A stretch of 64,000 bases of DNA from Paenibacillus herberti (GCF_002233675.1 NZ_NMUQ01000002.1:937360-1001359); one strand, 5' to 3'; counted from the stretch's first letter, positions 51,994-63,851 are shown. Numbers and translations are program-made. Notes: a model not told the origin generated them from the letters alone.

Positions 51994-52896
51994 ATGAGCG
52001 AGACGCAAAACGATTATTTAGTGCGTGGAACCGCGTGGGGCGGCAAAATTCGTGTGTTTGCAGCCCGCACTACGGAGCTCGTACGTGAGCTGCAGCGTCG
52101 TCATGGCACTTATCCGACTGCATCGGCAGCGCTCGGACGCACGGCGACAATCGGCGCGATGATGGGCATTATGCTGAAGGGCGAAGAGAAGCTGACGCTG
52201 CAAGTTAAGGGCGATGGCCCAGTCGGTGCCGTCGTTGTCGACTCGAACGCTAAGGGTGAAGTGCGCGGTTATGTTGACAATCCGGAGGCTCATCTACCGC
52301 CTAATGCTCAAGGTAAGCTGGATGTGGCAGGCATCGTGGGCACGACCGGTTATGTTCATGTAACCAAGGATTTGGGGATGAAAGAACCTTACCGCGGCAG
52401 CGTGCCGATTATTTCGGGTGAGCTTGGCGAGGACTTCACGTACTACTTTGCTTCCTCGGAACAGACGCCATCGGCAGTTGGTGTAGGTGTGCTCGTCGAT
52501 GTAGACGGTAGCATCCTGCAAGCAGGAGGCTTCATTATTCAGCTGCTGCCTGGACTTAACGACGATGATATTACTCGGCTGGAGCGCGCGCTCGGTGGCC
52601 TGCCGCATGTGACGGCGTTGCTTGACCAAGGCGAGACGCCGGAAGAGATTCTGCGCTGGATCGTCGGCGACGAATTGACCGTGCATGAGACGATGCCGGT
52701 CGGGTTCGCTTGCTCATGCAGCGAAGAACGGGTGGAGCAGACGCTCATCAGCATGGGTGAAGCGGAGCTGCGCAGCCTGATTGATGAGGATGGTCGCGCG
52801 GAAGTATTATGTCATTTTTGTAATGAGGCGTACGTGTTCGACAGGCCAAGGCTGGAGAAGCTTCTTCAAGAAGCAAAGTCGGACCGGACCGAGTAG
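51994..52896 (+). CDS. hslO: Redox-regulated chaperone Hsp33
   Basis: Holdase activated by oxidation. 300 residues. Four zinc-binding cysteines C240 and C242 (FACSCSEERV) and C273 and C276 (LCHFCNEA) form the C-terminal redox switch; N-terminal core with YLVRGTAWGGKIRVFAARTT and GEEKLTLQVKGDGP. ATG 51994 follows GAAGGAGAGAACC. Neighbours coaX and the foldase match B. subtilis yacB-yacC-yacD. Confidence 0.97.
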   Translation: MSETQNDYLVRGTAWGGKIRVFAARTTELVRELQRRHGTYPTASAALGRTATIGAMMGIMLKGEEKLTLQVKGDGPVGAVVVDSNAKGEVRGYVDNPEAHLPPNAQGKLDVAGIVGTTGYVHVTKDLGMKEPYRGSVPIISGELGEDFTYYFASSEQTPSAVGVGVLVDVDGSILQAGGFIIQLLPGLNDDDITRLERALGGLPHVTALLDQGETPEEILRWIVGDELTVHETMPVGFACSCSEERVEQTLISMGEAELRSLIDEDGRAEVLCHFCNEAYVFDRPRLEKLLQEAKSDRTE

Positions 52897-52910
52897 AGGG
52901 AAGCTTACGC

Positions 52911-53888
52911 ATGGGCAGAGACAAGGCTTTAAAGACGATTATCGGCATTCAGGCGGCATGCATGATCGTGCTGGCCGTACTGATTATTATAAATCAACTG
53001 CCGGACGAGCCGGCAATCCTGCCCGCTAACGCGCAAAGTGAAGAGGCGGAGATGGAGGACGGACTCGCGGCTGCTGTCGGCAATGAACGCATCAGTAAAG
53101 ACGAGCTCACGGAGCGGTTGCGGGAGCTGTACGGTGAAAGTGTGCTACAGACGATGATGATCCGCTCGGCGCTGGATCAAGAGAGCGCCAAGGGAGATCT
53201 TCAGGCGACTGAAGCTGAGGTGGAAGCAGAACTGTTGTCCCAGATGGCGGGTTACGGGGACGAGGAGAGCTTTTATCGGGAGATGAAAGCTCAATTCGGA
53301 CTTAGCCGGGACGAGGTTTATGAAGAAGCGATGTACCGCCTCCTAATGGAAAAATGGATGACGAAGGGCATAGCCGTATCCGAAGGGCAAATCGACGCTT
53401 ACCTGGAGGAGCATGCCGCTGAGCTGCGTCCTGCTCCACAGATGCATCTGCGCTGGATTGTCAGCTCCAGCCAAGCAGAGTCGCAGCAATTGCTGGATCA
53501 GCTAGAGGCAGGAAAGGACTTCGCTGAGCTAGCTCGTGACAATTCGACGCATACGGAGACAGCTGAACTTGGCGGTGATCTGGGAGTTGTGGAAGAGGGA
53601 GATCCATTCCTTGATCCTAGCGCGGCTGAGGCTGCAGCTACTCTGAGTCCGGGAGAGGTTTCGGAACCGGTTGAAGTGGAGGGAGGCTTTGCACTCGTGC
53701 AGGTGCTTACACGAGTGCAGCCTCGTTGGCTTGATGAAGAGTTGCTGCGCGCCGAAGTTAAGCGCATTATCGCACTGGATGAGGCAGGCTCGCTCAAGGA
53801 AGGCGAACAGCGGCTGCTGCAGCAGTACGGAGCTTCTGTTAAGACTTCCAAAACGCCTGGAATGCCGTCCCCCTCAGGTAGTGGTTAG
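52911..53888 (+). CDS. Parvulin-type peptidyl-prolyl isomerase/foldase (YacD/PrsA-like)
   Basis: 325 residues. An N-terminal hydrophobic helix (IGIQAACMIVLAVLIII) anchors or exports the protein; SurA-like helical part follows with VGNERISKDELTERLRELYG. A PpiC domain at about residues 180-280 has MHLRWIVSSS, GKDFAELARDNS, LGGDLGVVEEGD and LSPGEVSEPVEVEGGFALVQ. No lipobox is present, unlike PrsA. ATG 52911 follows AGAGGGAAGC. Probably helps fold proteins outside the membrane. Confidence 0.9.
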   Translation: MGRDKALKTIIGIQAACMIVLAVLIIINQLPDEPAILPANAQSEEAEMEDGLAAAVGNERISKDELTERLRELYGESVLQTMMIRSALDQESAKGDLQATEAEVEAELLSQMAGYGDEESFYREMKAQFGLSRDEVYEEAMYRLLMEKWMTKGIAVSEGQIDAYLEEHAAELRPAPQMHLRWIVSSSQAESQQLLDQLEAGKDFAELARDNSTHTETAELGGDLGVVEEGDPFLDPSAAEAAATLSPGEVSEPVEVEGGFALVQVLTRVQPRWLDEELLRAEVKRIIALDEAGSLKEGEQRLLQQYGASVKTSKTPGMPSPSGSG

Positions 53889-53939
53889 TGATATGGCATT
53901 AGCGGGCTCTGGGCCGTTGTTGCTTCCCGTATGCAGCTA

Positions 53940-53969
53940 TTGACAAGGGCTGAAAGCCCTTGATAAGAT
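53940..53969 (+). promoter_or_regulatory. cysK promoter with palindrome filling the spacer
   Basis: TTGACA (53940-53945), 18 bases, TAAGAT (53964-53969). CAAGGGCTGAAAGCCCTTG (53944-53962), an 8-bp perfect inverted repeat, occupies almost the whole spacer, where a repressor would block polymerase. Confidence 0.65.
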
Positions 53970-54027
53970 AGAACCAGTTGATAACCTACTATTTCAGTCG
54001 GAATATAGATGAGGAGGCAGTTGGACT

Positions 54028-54969
54028 ATGGCCAGAATTGTGCAGAATGTGACGGAACTGATCGGAGATACGCCGCTTGTCCGCTTGAACCGCTTGGTGC
54101 CGGAGGGTAGTGCCGAGGTTTATGTTAAGCTGGAGTACCAAAATCCAGGCTCAAGCGTAAAGGATCGCATTGCGATCAGCATGATTAATGTGGCGGAAGA
54201 GCAAGGTTTGATCAAACCGGGCGTTTCCACGATCGTTGAGCCTACGAGTGGCAACACGGGCATCGGTCTGGCCATGGTCGCTGCAGCCAAGGGATACCGC
54301 TCCGTGCTCGTTATGCCGGAGACGATGAGCTTGGAGCGTCGCAACCTGTTGCGCGCCTATGGCGCAGAGCTGGTGCTTACCCCTGGAGCAGAGGGTATGA
54401 ACGGCGCCGTCAAGAAAGCGGAAGAGCTTGCTGCTGAGAACGAGGACTACTTCCTGCCGCAGCAGTTCAAGAACCAAGCTAACGTGAAGGTTCACCGCGA
54501 AACGACGGGTCCCGAGATTGTTGAAGCGATCAACTCCCTGGACGGCAAGCTGGATGCTTTCGTAGCCGGTATCGGTACGGGCGGCACAATTAGCGGCACA
54601 GGCGAAGTACTTCGCGCTAGCTTCCCGGACATCAAGATTGTCGCGGTTGAACCTGCTGCTTCCCCGTTGTTGTCTGGCGGTAAGCCAGGCGGCCACAAAA
54701 TTCAAGGTATCGGTGCAAACTTCATTCCAGAAATACTGAATCGCGATATATACGATGAAGTTATCACGATTGAGAATGAAGAAGCTTTCGACTTTGCCCG
54801 CCGCGCTGCGAAAGAAGAAGGCCTGCTGGTCGGCATTAGCTCCGGCGCTGCAATCTCCGCAGCTCTGCAGGTTGCTAAGAAGCTGGGACCTGGCAAGCGC
54901 GTCATCGCAATTGTGCCAAGTAACGGTGAGCGGTACCTGAGCACGGCTCTGTTCAACTTCGAAAACTAA
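54028..54969 (+). CDS. cysK: Cysteine synthase A
   Basis: PLP enzyme making cysteine from O-acetylserine and sulfide. 313 residues; PLP lysine K45 in [11 protein letters not shown], substrate loop [12 protein letters not shown], phosphate-binding [13 protein letters not shown] and C-terminal [14 protein letters not shown] 54028 follows GAGGAGGCAG. It has its own promoter and terminator, so it is a single-gene unit between the foldase and pabB, as in B. subtilis. Confidence 0.97.
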   Translation: MARIVQNVTELIGDTPLVRLNRLVPEGSAEVYVKLEYQNPGSSVKDRIAISMINVAEEQGLIKPGVSTIVEPTSGNTGIGLAMVAAAKGYRSVLVMPETMSLERRNLLRAYGAELVLTPGAEGMNGAVKKAEELAAENEDYFLPQQFKNQANVKVHRETTGPEIVEAINSLDGKLDAFVAGIGTGGTISGTGEVLRASFPDIKIVAVEPAASPLLSGGKPGGHKIQGIGANFIPEILNRDIYDEVITIENEEAFDFARRAAKEEGLLVGISSGAAISAALQVAKKLGPGKRVIAIVPSNGERYLSTALFNFEN

Positions 54970-54989
54970 TCATTAGGCAAGGCTTCTTG

Positions 54990-55034
54990 AGCCGGCCGGT
55001 CCCTTTTAACGAGGGTCCGGCCGGCTTTGCCTTT
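54990..55034 (+). terminator. Terminator after cysK
   Basis: AGCCGGCCGG-CCC and GGG-CCGGCCGGCT arms with loop TTTTAACGA, followed by TTGCCTTTTT. Confidence 0.9.
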
Positions 55035-55118
55035 TTAAGGCTTCGGGCTTGATTTTGAAACAGGGACAGGATACGATCAGGCGATAGAGATGAGCACGGA
55101 AGGCGGGTACGGCAACGT

Positions 55119-56885
55119 ATGAAGGGATCGGTCTGCACCTCGTGGGAGCAGTGGCAGGAATGGCTTGAGCAGCATGAGACAACATACACGACGTTACCTG
55201 TGCTGGCCCGGGTAGATCTGGCTGATGGGCATGGGCTGCCGTCTTCATGGGAGGAGGCATGGCGAGCGGAGGAGCCTTACTCCATTCTGCTGGAGAGCGG
55301 CAAGTCCGGCCGTTATACGTATCTCGGGCGTCGCCCGTCCGCTGTGTTACGCGGCAAGGGAGATTCGGCAGAGCTGCTGGAGCGCGGAGTTGCAGGCGGT
55401 TATGAGCCGGTTCGTCGGATTGAGGCCGATCCGCTGGAGGCGGTGCGGCATTGGATGGAAGGTTGGCGTGGACCGCGAATTGCCGGAGGTCCCAAGTGGA
55501 CCGGGGGCAGCGCCGGGTTCTGGAGTTATGATGTCGCCCGCTCGATTGAGCGTCTGCCGGAGCTGGCGGAAGATGATTTGCGTCTGCCGGACTATTTGTT
55601 TCTGAGGTTGGATGAGGTATGGATCTATGATCGGCAGGAAGCTTGCCTGTATGCGGCTGTCCATCGCGCGGTTGACTCGCAGCACATGTCATCCCACCGC
55701 TCGCTGGGAGCGGTGCGTGGTGCAGAAGCGCTAGATCCAACTGAAGCTGGCGAACAACAGAGCAGCCTACCGCTTGAAGCGAGCTCTAAGCTGTCCGCAG
55801 CCAAAGAACTCTATGACGCAGCCGCTGAGCGTGCGCAAGAGATGCTTCGTGAGTGGGCGGACTGGGCCGAGGCGGCAGAGGCGAACGGGCTTACAGCTTC
55901 CCGCCGTGGGCTATTGGAGCGCAGCGAAGCAACTGGTGTGCTGCCTTTTCCCGATGTGCCTGAGAACGTGTCCAGCCCATTTCAGCAGGAGCAGTACCAG
56001 GCGGCGGTTAGTGCGATTCGGGAGTATATCGCCGCTGGCGATGTCTTCCAGGTGAATTTATCCCTGCGGCAGCAAAAGGATACGGACAGCTCTCCGGAGG
56101 AGCTGTACGAATGGCTGCGGCTGATCAATCCGTCCCCTTATATGGGCTTGCTGCGGGCGCCCGACTTTCAGCTCGTATCGGCGTCGCCTGAGCTGCTCGT
56201 AGAGATGTCGGACGGCAAGCTGTATACCCGACCTATCGCTGGTACCCGCCGCCGTGGGCGCACAACAGAGGAGGATGCAAGCTTGGAGCGGGAGCTGCGC
56301 GAGAATGAAAAAGAGACCGCCGAGCATATTATGCTGGTCGATCTCGAGCGCAACGATCTGGGCAGAGTATCCCGCTATGGTAGTGTGCGTGTGGAAGAGC
56401 TGATGGTCGTCGAGCGTTATTCCCATGTGATGCATCTGGTGTCGCAAGTGAACGGCGAGCTGGCGGACGGGCTTGATGCGTACGATGTGATCCGCGCCGT
56501 TTTTCCAGGCGGGACGATAACGGGTGCACCTAAAGTCCGCACGATGGAGATCATCGAAGAGCTGGAACCGACGCGGCGCGGACCTTATACCGGCTCGATG
56601 GGTTGGATTGACTACAGCGGAGATATGGAATTTAATATTATTATTCGTACGATGGCGATAAGGGATCACACGGTCCATATCCAGGCCGGTGCGGGCATCG
56701 TCATCGATTCAGATCCAGAGCGGGAATACCGCGAATCGCAGAGCAAGGCAAGAGCGCTCTGGCGCGCCTTCCATTATGCGGAGCTTCACCGCTCGCGCTC
56801 GAACCATATAGAAGCTGCAGGCGACGAGGAGATCATTCACACGGACAGGGGGCTCTCACATGATTTTAGTCATCGACAATTATGA
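55119..56885 (+). CDS. pabB: Aminodeoxychorismate synthase component I / anthranilate synthase-like (PabB)
   Basis: Chorismate-utilising enzyme; with PabA makes 4-amino-4-deoxychorismate, precursor of para-aminobenzoate. 588 residues, long for PabB; extra low-complexity segment at about residues 190-225. C-terminal catalytic domain has [23 protein letters not shown] (residues 372-381) and [13 protein letters not shown]. Two features resemble TrpE: Ala at 374 where E. coli PabB has Lys (PIKGT), and LLES at residues 57-60. Gene context (pabA, pabC, folP, folB, folK) favours the folate role; a shared role in tryptophan synthesis is possible. ATG 55119 has no strong ribosome site. Overlaps pabA by 26 bases. 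Confidence 0.88.
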   Translation: MKGSVCTSWEQWQEWLEQHETTYTTLPVLARVDLADGHGLPSSWEEAWRAEEPYSILLESGKSGRYTYLGRRPSAVLRGKGDSAELLERGVAGGYEPVRRIEADPLEAVRHWMEGWRGPRIAGGPKWTGGSAGFWSYDVARSIERLPELAEDDLRLPDYLFLRLDEVWIYDRQEACLYAAVHRAVDSQHMSSHRSLGAVRGAEALDPTEAGEQQSSLPLEASSKLSAAKELYDAAAERAQEMLREWADWAEAAEANGLTASRRGLLERSEATGVLPFPDVPENVSSPFQQEQYQAAVSAIREYIAAGDVFQVNLSLRQQKDTDSSPEELYEWLRLINPSPYMGLLRAPDFQLVSASPELLVEMSDGKLYTRPIAGTRRRGRTTEEDASLERELRENEKETAEHIMLVDLERNDLGRVSRYGSVRVEELMVVERYSHVMHLVSQVNGELADGLDAYDVIRAVFPGGTITGAPKVRTMEIIEELEPTRRGPYTGSMGWIDYSGDMEFNIIIRTMAIRDHTVHIQAGAGIVIDSDPEREYRESQSKARALWRAFHYAELHRSRSNHIEAAGDEEIIHTDRGLSHDFSHRQL

Positions 56886-57441
56886 TTCTTTTACGTACAA
56901 CCTGGTGCAATATCTAGGTGAGCTGAAGGAAGAGATTATCGTGAAGCGCAATGACGAAATTACGCTCGACGAAATCGCGGAGCTGGCACCGGATCATATT
57001 CTGATCTCACCAGGACCATGTTCACCCAATGAGGCTGGAATCAGTCTGGCGCTGATTGAGCGCTTCAAGGGTCAGATTCCGATTCTCGGCGTCTGTCTGG
57101 GCCACCAGTCGATCGGACAAGCATTTGGCGGCGAGGTTGTGCGGGCCGAACGTTTAATGCATGGCAAAACATCGCCTATCCACCATACGGGCAAAGGCGT
57201 GTTCCAAGGTTTACCGTCGCCTTTCACAGCTACGCGCTATCATTCGCTGATTGTTCGCCGCGAGACGCTGCCGGATGAGCTGGAAATTACGGCCGAAACG
57301 GCCGAAGGTGAGATCATGGGGCTGCGCCACAAACATTATCCGATTGAGGGCGTGCAGTTCCATCCAGAATCGATCATTACAGAGAACGGGCTCTCCATGC
57401 TTCGCAGCTTCCTGGCGGAGAAGGCCCCGGCGGCAAAATGA
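56860..57441 (+). CDS. pabA: Glutamine amidotransferase PabA (possibly amphibolic TrpG)
   Basis: Supplies ammonia from glutamine to PabB. 193 residues, class I amidotransferase: nucleophile C79 in [16 protein letters not shown], His168 and Glu170 in [11 protein letters not shown], oxyanion motif [11 protein letters not shown]. In B. subtilis the same protein serves tryptophan synthesis; that may hold here. ATG 56860 lies inside pabB; the stop overlaps pabC in ATGA. Confidence 0.95.
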   Translation: MILVIDNYDSFTYNLVQYLGELKEEIIVKRNDEITLDEIAELAPDHILISPGPCSPNEAGISLALIERFKGQIPILGVCLGHQSIGQAFGGEVVRAERLMHGKTSPIHHTGKGVFQGLPSPFTATRYHSLIVRRETLPDELEITAETAEGEIMGLRHKHYPIEGVQFHPESIITENGLSMLRSFLAEKAPAAK

Positions 57442-58325
57442 AGATTGGCTATAACGGAGCCGTGGCCAGTGCCGGAGATGTTCACATCTCCGTGTTTGAC
57501 CACGGTTTTTTGTATGGAATGGGATTGTTCGAGACGCTGCGCACCTACGGGGGCCGTCCCTTTTTATTGGAAAAGCATCTGGCTCGGTTGGCAGAGAGCT
57601 GCCAGAGGCTGCATATTCGCTATACGCCGGATACCGAGCGGATTGCGGAGCTGATTCGTGGGACGGCGGAGGCCAATGGCCTGTCGGAAAATGTCTACGT
57701 GCGGCTGACCGTCTCTGCCGGGGAAGGCGGGCTTGGCTTGCCGACCAGCGACTATGAGGAGCCGCACGAGATTTTGATGGTCAAAGCGCTTCCTGAACCA
57801 GCGCCCGGACTGTACACGAGCGGCCGTGAGCTGCGCCTGCTGCGCACGCCTCGCAATACACCGGAGCTTGGGCTGCGCATGAAGTCGCTCCATTATATGA
57901 ACAGCATCGCTGCCAAGCGGGAGCTGGTGGAGAGCGGAGCAAGCATAGGCTCCGAAGGACTGATGTTGACCGCGGAAGGATGGCTGGCGGAAGGCATTGT
58001 CAGCAATCTGTTTTTTGCCATGGATGGAGCTGTACACACGCCCTCGCTCGACACTGGCATTTTACCCGGCATTACGCGGGAACATGTGTTGCAATTGGCG
58101 CGCGAGGCGGGCTACCCGGTGCATGAAGGACGTTACCGCTGGGAGCAACTTCTGGACGCAGATGAGGTATGGACGACTAACTCCATTCAGGAGCTTGTGC
58201 CAGCGACTCGGCTAACGGATGCAGAAGGACGATCCTTCCAACCCAAAGCCGGTTCTTCAGCTGGTCCGATCTTTCGAGATTTGCATGAACAGTACCTTAG
58301 CGGTACTGGGGGCAGCGGCAGCTGA
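57438..58325 (+). CDS. pabC: Aminodeoxychorismate lyase PabC
   Basis: PLP fold-type IV enzyme releasing pyruvate and para-aminobenzoate. 295 residues; [21 protein letters not shown] is the family N-terminus, catalytic lysine in [19 protein letters not shown], and EGIVSNLFF plus [14 protein letters not shown] form the cofactor and phosphate sites. ATG 57438 overlaps the pabA stop. Branched-chain aminotransferase relatives are excluded by context and length. Confidence 0.95.
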   Translation: MKIGYNGAVASAGDVHISVFDHGFLYGMGLFETLRTYGGRPFLLEKHLARLAESCQRLHIRYTPDTERIAELIRGTAEANGLSENVYVRLTVSAGEGGLGLPTSDYEEPHEILMVKALPEPAPGLYTSGRELRLLRTPRNTPELGLRMKSLHYMNSIAAKRELVESGASIGSEGLMLTAEGWLAEGIVSNLFFAMDGAVHTPSLDTGILPGITREHVLQLAREAGYPVHEGRYRWEQLLDADEVWTTNSIQELVPATRLTDAEGRSFQPKAGSSAGPIFRDLHEQYLSGTGGSGS

Positions 58326-58399
58326 GTTCTTTTATTTCATTACAGACGTACGCTGTTCCATGGACGGCGAAATCGTATTGCTCAAGCAGGAGGTTACAA

Positions 58400-59272
58400 A
58401 TGTACACAAAAAAGCGGGGCCATGGAGTGCCGGTCCGACACTATAATCTGCCCGGTGGTTTGACGCTTGAGCTTGGCAAAAAAACGCTGATCATGGGCAT
58501 TCTCAACGCGACTCCGGATTCTTTCTCTGACGGAGGAAGGCATAACGAGGGAGAAGCCGCGATAGCATTTGCTCTACAAATGGCAGCTCAGGGCGCCGAC
58601 CTGATCGACGTCGGTGGGGAGTCTACCTTTCCTGGCATTACGCCGGTATCGCTAGAAGAAGAAATCCGCCGCGTCGTGCCTCTCATCGCCAAACTTCGCG
58701 CCGAGTTGCCCGACATGCCCCTGTCGATCGACACGTACAAGCCTGCCACGGCGCGTGCCGCCCTTGAAGCAGGAGCCCATATCATTAATGATATTTGGGG
58801 CTTGAAGCAGGATCCAGAGATGGCCCGTGTGGCCGCCGAGTTCGGCTGCCCGGTCATCATCAGCCACAACCGGGAGCAGCGCGATTACCGCGACCTGGTG
58901 CCGGATGTTCTCGCAGATCTGGAGCACAGCATCGAGATTGCGCTTGCCGCAGGTGTGCAGCGGGACAACATCTGGCTCGACCCTGGAATCGGCTTCGCCA
59001 AAACCTACGCCGACAACCTAGAGCTGATGGTCCGGCTGTCCGAGCTGTCCGAGCTTGGCTATCCAGTGTTGCTGGGCACCTCGCGCAAAAAGTTCATCCG
59101 CGAGACGCTCGGCCTGCCGGTCGATCAACTCGTTGAAGGTACCGCGGCAACGGTAGCGCTCGGCATTGCGCAGGGCTGTCAGATCATGCGGGTGCATGAT
59201 GTTGAAGAGATGAAGCGCACGGCGCTTATGATGGACACCATGATTTATGGAAAGGATGGAACGGACTCCTAA
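58400..59272 (+). CDS. folP: Dihydropteroate synthase
   Basis: Joins para-aminobenzoate to the pterin; target of sulfonamides. 290 residues; MGILNATPDSFSDGG is the signature 1, DLIDVGGESTFPG signature 2, and ISHNREQRDY, GIGFAKTYADNLELM complete the TIM-barrel active site. The usual VMHM block is replaced by IISHNRE. ATG 58400 follows CAGGAGGTTACAA. The stop overlaps folB (TAATG). Confidence 0.96.
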   Translation: MYTKKRGHGVPVRHYNLPGGLTLELGKKTLIMGILNATPDSFSDGGRHNEGEAAIAFALQMAAQGADLIDVGGESTFPGITPVSLEEEIRRVVPLIAKLRAELPDMPLSIDTYKPATARAALEAGAHIINDIWGLKQDPEMARVAAEFGCPVIISHNREQRDYRDLVPDVLADLEHSIEIALAAGVQRDNIWLDPGIGFAKTYADNLELMVRLSELSELGYPVLLGTSRKKFIRETLGLPVDQLVEGTAATVALGIAQGCQIMRVHDVEEMKRTALMMDTMIYGKDGTDS

Positions 59273-59658
59273 TGGACAAAATGACACTTACTGGCATGCG
59301 CTTTTTCGGATTTCATGGTGTTTTTCCAGAGGAGAACAGGCTGGGCCAGCAATTTCGCGTTGACCTCATCCTCAAGCTGGACCTGGAACAGGCCGCCCGG
59401 ACCGATGAGCTGGAGCACTCCATCAACTATGCCGAGCTGCATGCGCTCACCAAGCAAATCGTGGAAGGACCGCCGATTAAGCTGATCGAGGCGCTAGCAG
59501 GGCGTATTGCAACCATCCTGCTTGAGACTTATACTGGCATTAATGAATTGACCGTTCGCGTGACAAAGCCGAATCCTCCTTTCGAGGTTTTTTTCGAAGG
59601 CGTTACCGTCGAATTGGTGCGAAAGCGGGATGAACATGGACAGATCATTCCCGCCTAG
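59272..59658 (+). CDS. folB: Dihydroneopterin aldolase
   Basis: Converts dihydroneopterin to 6-hydroxymethyl-dihydropterin and glycolaldehyde. 128 residues, tunnel fold: MRFFGFHGVFPEENRLGQQF at the N-terminus, SINYAELHALTKQIVEGPP with the substrate Glu region and LIEALAGRIATILLE. It overlaps folP upstream and folK downstream. Confidence 0.96.
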   Translation: MDKMTLTGMRFFGFHGVFPEENRLGQQFRVDLILKLDLEQAARTDELEHSINYAELHALTKQIVEGPPIKLIEALAGRIATILLETYTGINELTVRVTKPNPPFEVFFEGVTVELVRKRDEHGQIIPA

Positions 59659-60208
59659 CAGGTCGGGAGAGCCGACTCTGCAGGCTGTTACCGCCTATAT
59701 CGCTCTAGGCTCCAACATCGGTGACCGGAGCGGCATGCTTGCCGCCGCGCTGCAACGGCTCGAAGCCAGCTCTGATGTAGAGGTTCTCCGCGTATCTACC
59801 GTATACGAAACCGACCCGGTCGGTTATGCCGACCAGCCCCCTTTTCTCAATATGGCTGCTGCACTGTCCACCACGCTGGAGCCAGTCGCGCTGTTGCGGC
59901 TTATGCTTGGGCTTGAGCAAGAGCTAGGCAGAATCAGAGAGTTTCGCAACGGCCCCCGGGTCATTGATCTGGATCTGTTGTTGTATGATCAAGTTGTGCT
60001 TAGCGGGCCTGAGCTCGAGCTTCCTCATCCGAGGATGCTGGAGCGGGCATTTGTTATGGTGCCTCTATCCGAGGTGCTGGAGAAGGGCCATCCCCTTCTG
60101 GAACAAGCTGAGGCTATGGCCAAGGCGGCATTACGGGATGGAAAGGAAGGCATTGCCTCATGGAATACGATCAATTGGCACAGCGGGTTCGCGCCTTCCG
60201 GAAGCTGA
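59630..60208 (+). CDS. folK: 2-amino-4-hydroxy-6-hydroxymethyldihydropteridine pyrophosphokinase
   Basis: Pyrophosphorylates hydroxymethyl-dihydropterin for FolP. 192 residues; TAYIALGSNIGDRSGMLAAAL, STVYETDPVGYADQPPFLNM and GPRVIDLDLLLYD with ELPHPRMLERAFVMVPL are all present. ATG 59630 or 59636, within the end of folB. Overlaps the HTH gene by 49 bases. Confidence 0.96.
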   Translation: MNMDRSFPPSRSGEPTLQAVTAYIALGSNIGDRSGMLAAALQRLEASSDVEVLRVSTVYETDPVGYADQPPFLNMAAALSTTLEPVALLRLMLGLEQELGRIREFRNGPRVIDLDLLLYDQVVLSGPELELPHPRMLERAFVMVPLSEVLEKGHPLLEQAEAMAKAALRDGKEGIASWNTINWHSGFAPSGS

Positions 60209-60381
60209 AGGGTTACACTCAGCAGGAACTCGCGGATAAGTTGGATGTCTCTGTTGCGGTGCTCGGTTCATTGGAGCGGGGTACCCGCAAGCCCGAGCCC
60301 AAGCTGCTTAGCCGGATAGCCGAGACGCTCGGTATCGATTACGAAGAATTGACGGCCGCGACCAGCGGCGGTCTGCGATAG
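60160..60381 (+). CDS. Small XRE-family helix-turn-helix protein (YazB-like)
   Basis: 73 residues: one HTH domain (VRAFRKLKGYTQQELADKLD, VSVAVLGSLERGTRKPEPKL) with a short tail. The position between folK and dusB is that of yazB. Target unknown; an autoregulatory role is not shown. ATG 60160 lies inside folK with GGAAAGGAAGG upstream. Confidence 0.92.
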   Translation: MEYDQLAQRVRAFRKLKGYTQQELADKLDVSVAVLGSLERGTRKPEPKLLSRIAETLGIDYEELTAATSGGLR

Positions 60382-60398
60382 AAGAGAGGTAAGACTTT

Positions 60399-61394
60399 AT
60401 GCTCAAAATTGGCGATATCCAAATGAAAAATAATGTCGTTCTCGCTCCAATGGCCGGTGTCTGCAACCCCGCTTTCCGCCTGATCGCTAAGGAATTCGGC
60501 ACAGGACTTGTCTGTGCCGAGATGGTCAGCGACAAAGCGATCGTACATGGCAATAAGCGCACGCGCGAAATGCTTTTTGTCGACGAGCGCGAGAAGCCGC
60601 TCAGCCTGCAGATTTTCGGCGGTGATCGCGAATCACTGGTGCAGGCTGCGAAGGTTGTCGACAAAGAAACCAATGCTGACATCATCGACATCAACATGGG
60701 CTGTCCAGTGCCCAAGGTCACCAAATGCGACGCCGGCGCCCGTTGGCTGCTCGATCCGAAGAAGATCTATGAGATGGTCAGCTCGGTCGTTGATGCCGTA
60801 CAGAAGCCCGTCACCGTCAAAATGCGGATCGGCTGGGATAGCGAACATATCTTTGTCGTAGAGAACGCGCTCGCTGTAGAACGGGCTGGCGGCAAGGCAG
60901 TCAGTGTTCATGGACGTACACGCGAGCAGCTTTATACGGGACATGCGGACTGGAGCTACATCCGGCAGGTGAAGGAAGCCGTCGGCATTCCGGTCATCGG
61001 CAATGGTGATATATCTTCCCCAGAAGATGCCAAGCGGATGTTGGCGGAGACAGGCTGTGACGGGGTCATGATCGGTCGCGCCGCGCTGGGTAATCCGTGG
61101 ATGTTGTATCGCACCATCCATTACCTGACGCATGATGAGTTGCTGCCTGATCCAACGGCACAGGAGAAAATGGAGATTGCCATTCTGCACATGGACCGCT
61201 TGATTGCTCTCAAGGGCGAATCAGTGGCTGTGCGCGAGATGCGCAAACATCTGGCCTGGTATCTTAAGGGACTGCCGGGAACCGCGCGCATCAAGGACAA
61301 CATCATGGAGGAAACGAGCCGCGATGTAATGGTTCGAATTCTGGATGATTATCTCTTGTCTTTGAAACGAGACGAAGAGACAGCTGCTGTCTGA
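60399..61394 (+). CDS. dusB: tRNA-dihydrouridine synthase DusB
   Basis: FMN-dependent reductase of uridines in the tRNA D-loop. 331 residues; [40 protein letters not shown] with the catalytic Cys in [22 protein letters not shown] and [16 protein letters not shown] 60399 follows AGAGAGGTAAGACTTT. Last gene of the folate cluster; a terminator follows. Confidence 0.96.
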   Translation: MLKIGDIQMKNNVVLAPMAGVCNPAFRLIAKEFGTGLVCAEMVSDKAIVHGNKRTREMLFVDEREKPLSLQIFGGDRESLVQAAKVVDKETNADIIDINMGCPVPKVTKCDAGARWLLDPKKIYEMVSSVVDAVQKPVTVKMRIGWDSEHIFVVENALAVERAGGKAVSVHGRTREQLYTGHADWSYIRQVKEAVGIPVIGNGDISSPEDAKRMLAETGCDGVMIGRAALGNPWMLYRTIHYLTHDELLPDPTAQEKMEIAILHMDRLIALKGESVAVREMRKHLAWYLKGLPGTARIKDNIMEETSRDVMVRILDDYLLSLKRDEETAAV

Positions 61395-61425
61395 GGCCAC
61401 CACTGGTTAACAGCAGGAATACCGG

Positions 61426-61477
61426 GCACCTGCTCATGCTTCTCTCCGTTTCGGAGAGGGCGGCGGGTGCTTTTTAT
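61426..61477 (+). terminator. Terminator after dusB
   Basis: GCACC..TCTCTCCG pairs with CGGAGAG..GGTGC, followed by TTTTTA. Confidence 0.85.
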
Positions 61478-61512
61478 ATCTCATCCCTAGCATGGCAGCA
61501 AACGCTCTCGCA

Positions 61513-61541
61513 TTGACACACCGGTTTCAATTGCATATAAT
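61513..61541 (+). promoter_or_regulatory. Consensus SigA promoter of greA
   Basis: TTGACA (61513-61518), 17 bases, TATAAT (61536-61541): a perfect match, with a second TATAAT at 61549-61554. The leader is about 125 bases. Confidence 0.93.
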
Positions 61542-61675
61542 CTTGCAATATAATCCTGTACCGACTGTTCTTGGGGCCGTCTGGTCTGATCCTAACTGCC
61601 GGCTAACCCCTTCATTTTCCGGGTTATCCTTATAACAGGGTACAAGCAAATAAGCCATGACAGGAGAAATCGGCA

Positions 61676-62152
61676 ATGAGCGACAAAGAAGTGATTCTGA
61701 CTCAGGACGGACTCAAGAAGCTTGAAGAGGAACTGGAGAATCTCAAATCGATCAAACGCCGTGAAGTGGCTGAGCGAATCAAAGTAGCCATTGGCTATGG
61801 TGATATCAGCGAAAACTCCGAGTATGAAGATGCCAAGAATGAGCAAGCTTTCATTGAGGGACGTATTCTTACCCTCGAAAAAATGCTGCGCAATGCCCGC
61901 ATCATCAATAATGACGACATCGTCATCGATTCGGTAAGCATCGGATCCATCGTCACCGTCATAGATCTTGAGCTTAAAGATACGATGGAGTACACGATTG
62001 TCGGTACGGCAGAAGCCGATCCGCTGCAGAACAAGATTTCCAACGAGAGCCCGCTCGGTCGAGCTATCCTCGGCAAGAAGAAGGGAACCACCGTTGAAGT
62101 CAGCGTGCCTGCAGGAGCAATTCAGTACCAGATCGTCGACATCAAGAAGTAA
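61676..62152 (+). CDS. greA: Transcription elongation factor GreA
   Basis: Rescues backtracked RNA polymerase by stimulating transcript cleavage. 158 residues: N-terminal coiled coil with tip acids ([39 protein letters not shown] contains the D-x-x-E tip) and C-terminal FKBP-like domain ([19 protein letters not shown]). ATG 61676 follows CAGGAGAAATCGGCA. Strong own promoter. Confidence 0.97.
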   Translation: MSDKEVILTQDGLKKLEEELENLKSIKRREVAERIKVAIGYGDISENSEYEDAKNEQAFIEGRILTLEKMLRNARIINNDDIVIDSVSIGSIVTVIDLELKDTMEYTIVGTAEADPLQNKISNESPLGRAILGKKKGTTVEVSVPAGAIQYQIVDIKK

Positions 62153-62181
62153 GAGCAACGCTACAATCTAGCAGCGAGTTT

Positions 62182-62210
62182 AAGCTTCCTTATATAGGGA
62201 GCTTTTTTAA
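62182..62210 (+). terminator. Terminator after greA
   Basis: AAGCTTCC/GGGAGCTT stem with loop TTATATA and a T run. Confidence 0.85.
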
Positions 62211-62226
62211 CGGATAAGGGCAATGA

Positions 62227-63756
<1,530 letters not shown>

Positions 63757-63766
63757 ATTAACTAGC

Positions 63767-63800
63767 AGCCGCGCCATTCCTAGGAATGGCGCGGCTTTTA
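63767..63800 (+). terminator. Terminator after lysS
   Basis: AGCCGCGCCATTCC and GGAATGGCGCGGCT form a perfect stem followed by TTTTA. Confidence 0.93.
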
Positions 63801-63851
63801 CGTTCTTATACACGGGTTGAAAAGAAATCTTGAATTAATTTAAAAAAACAC

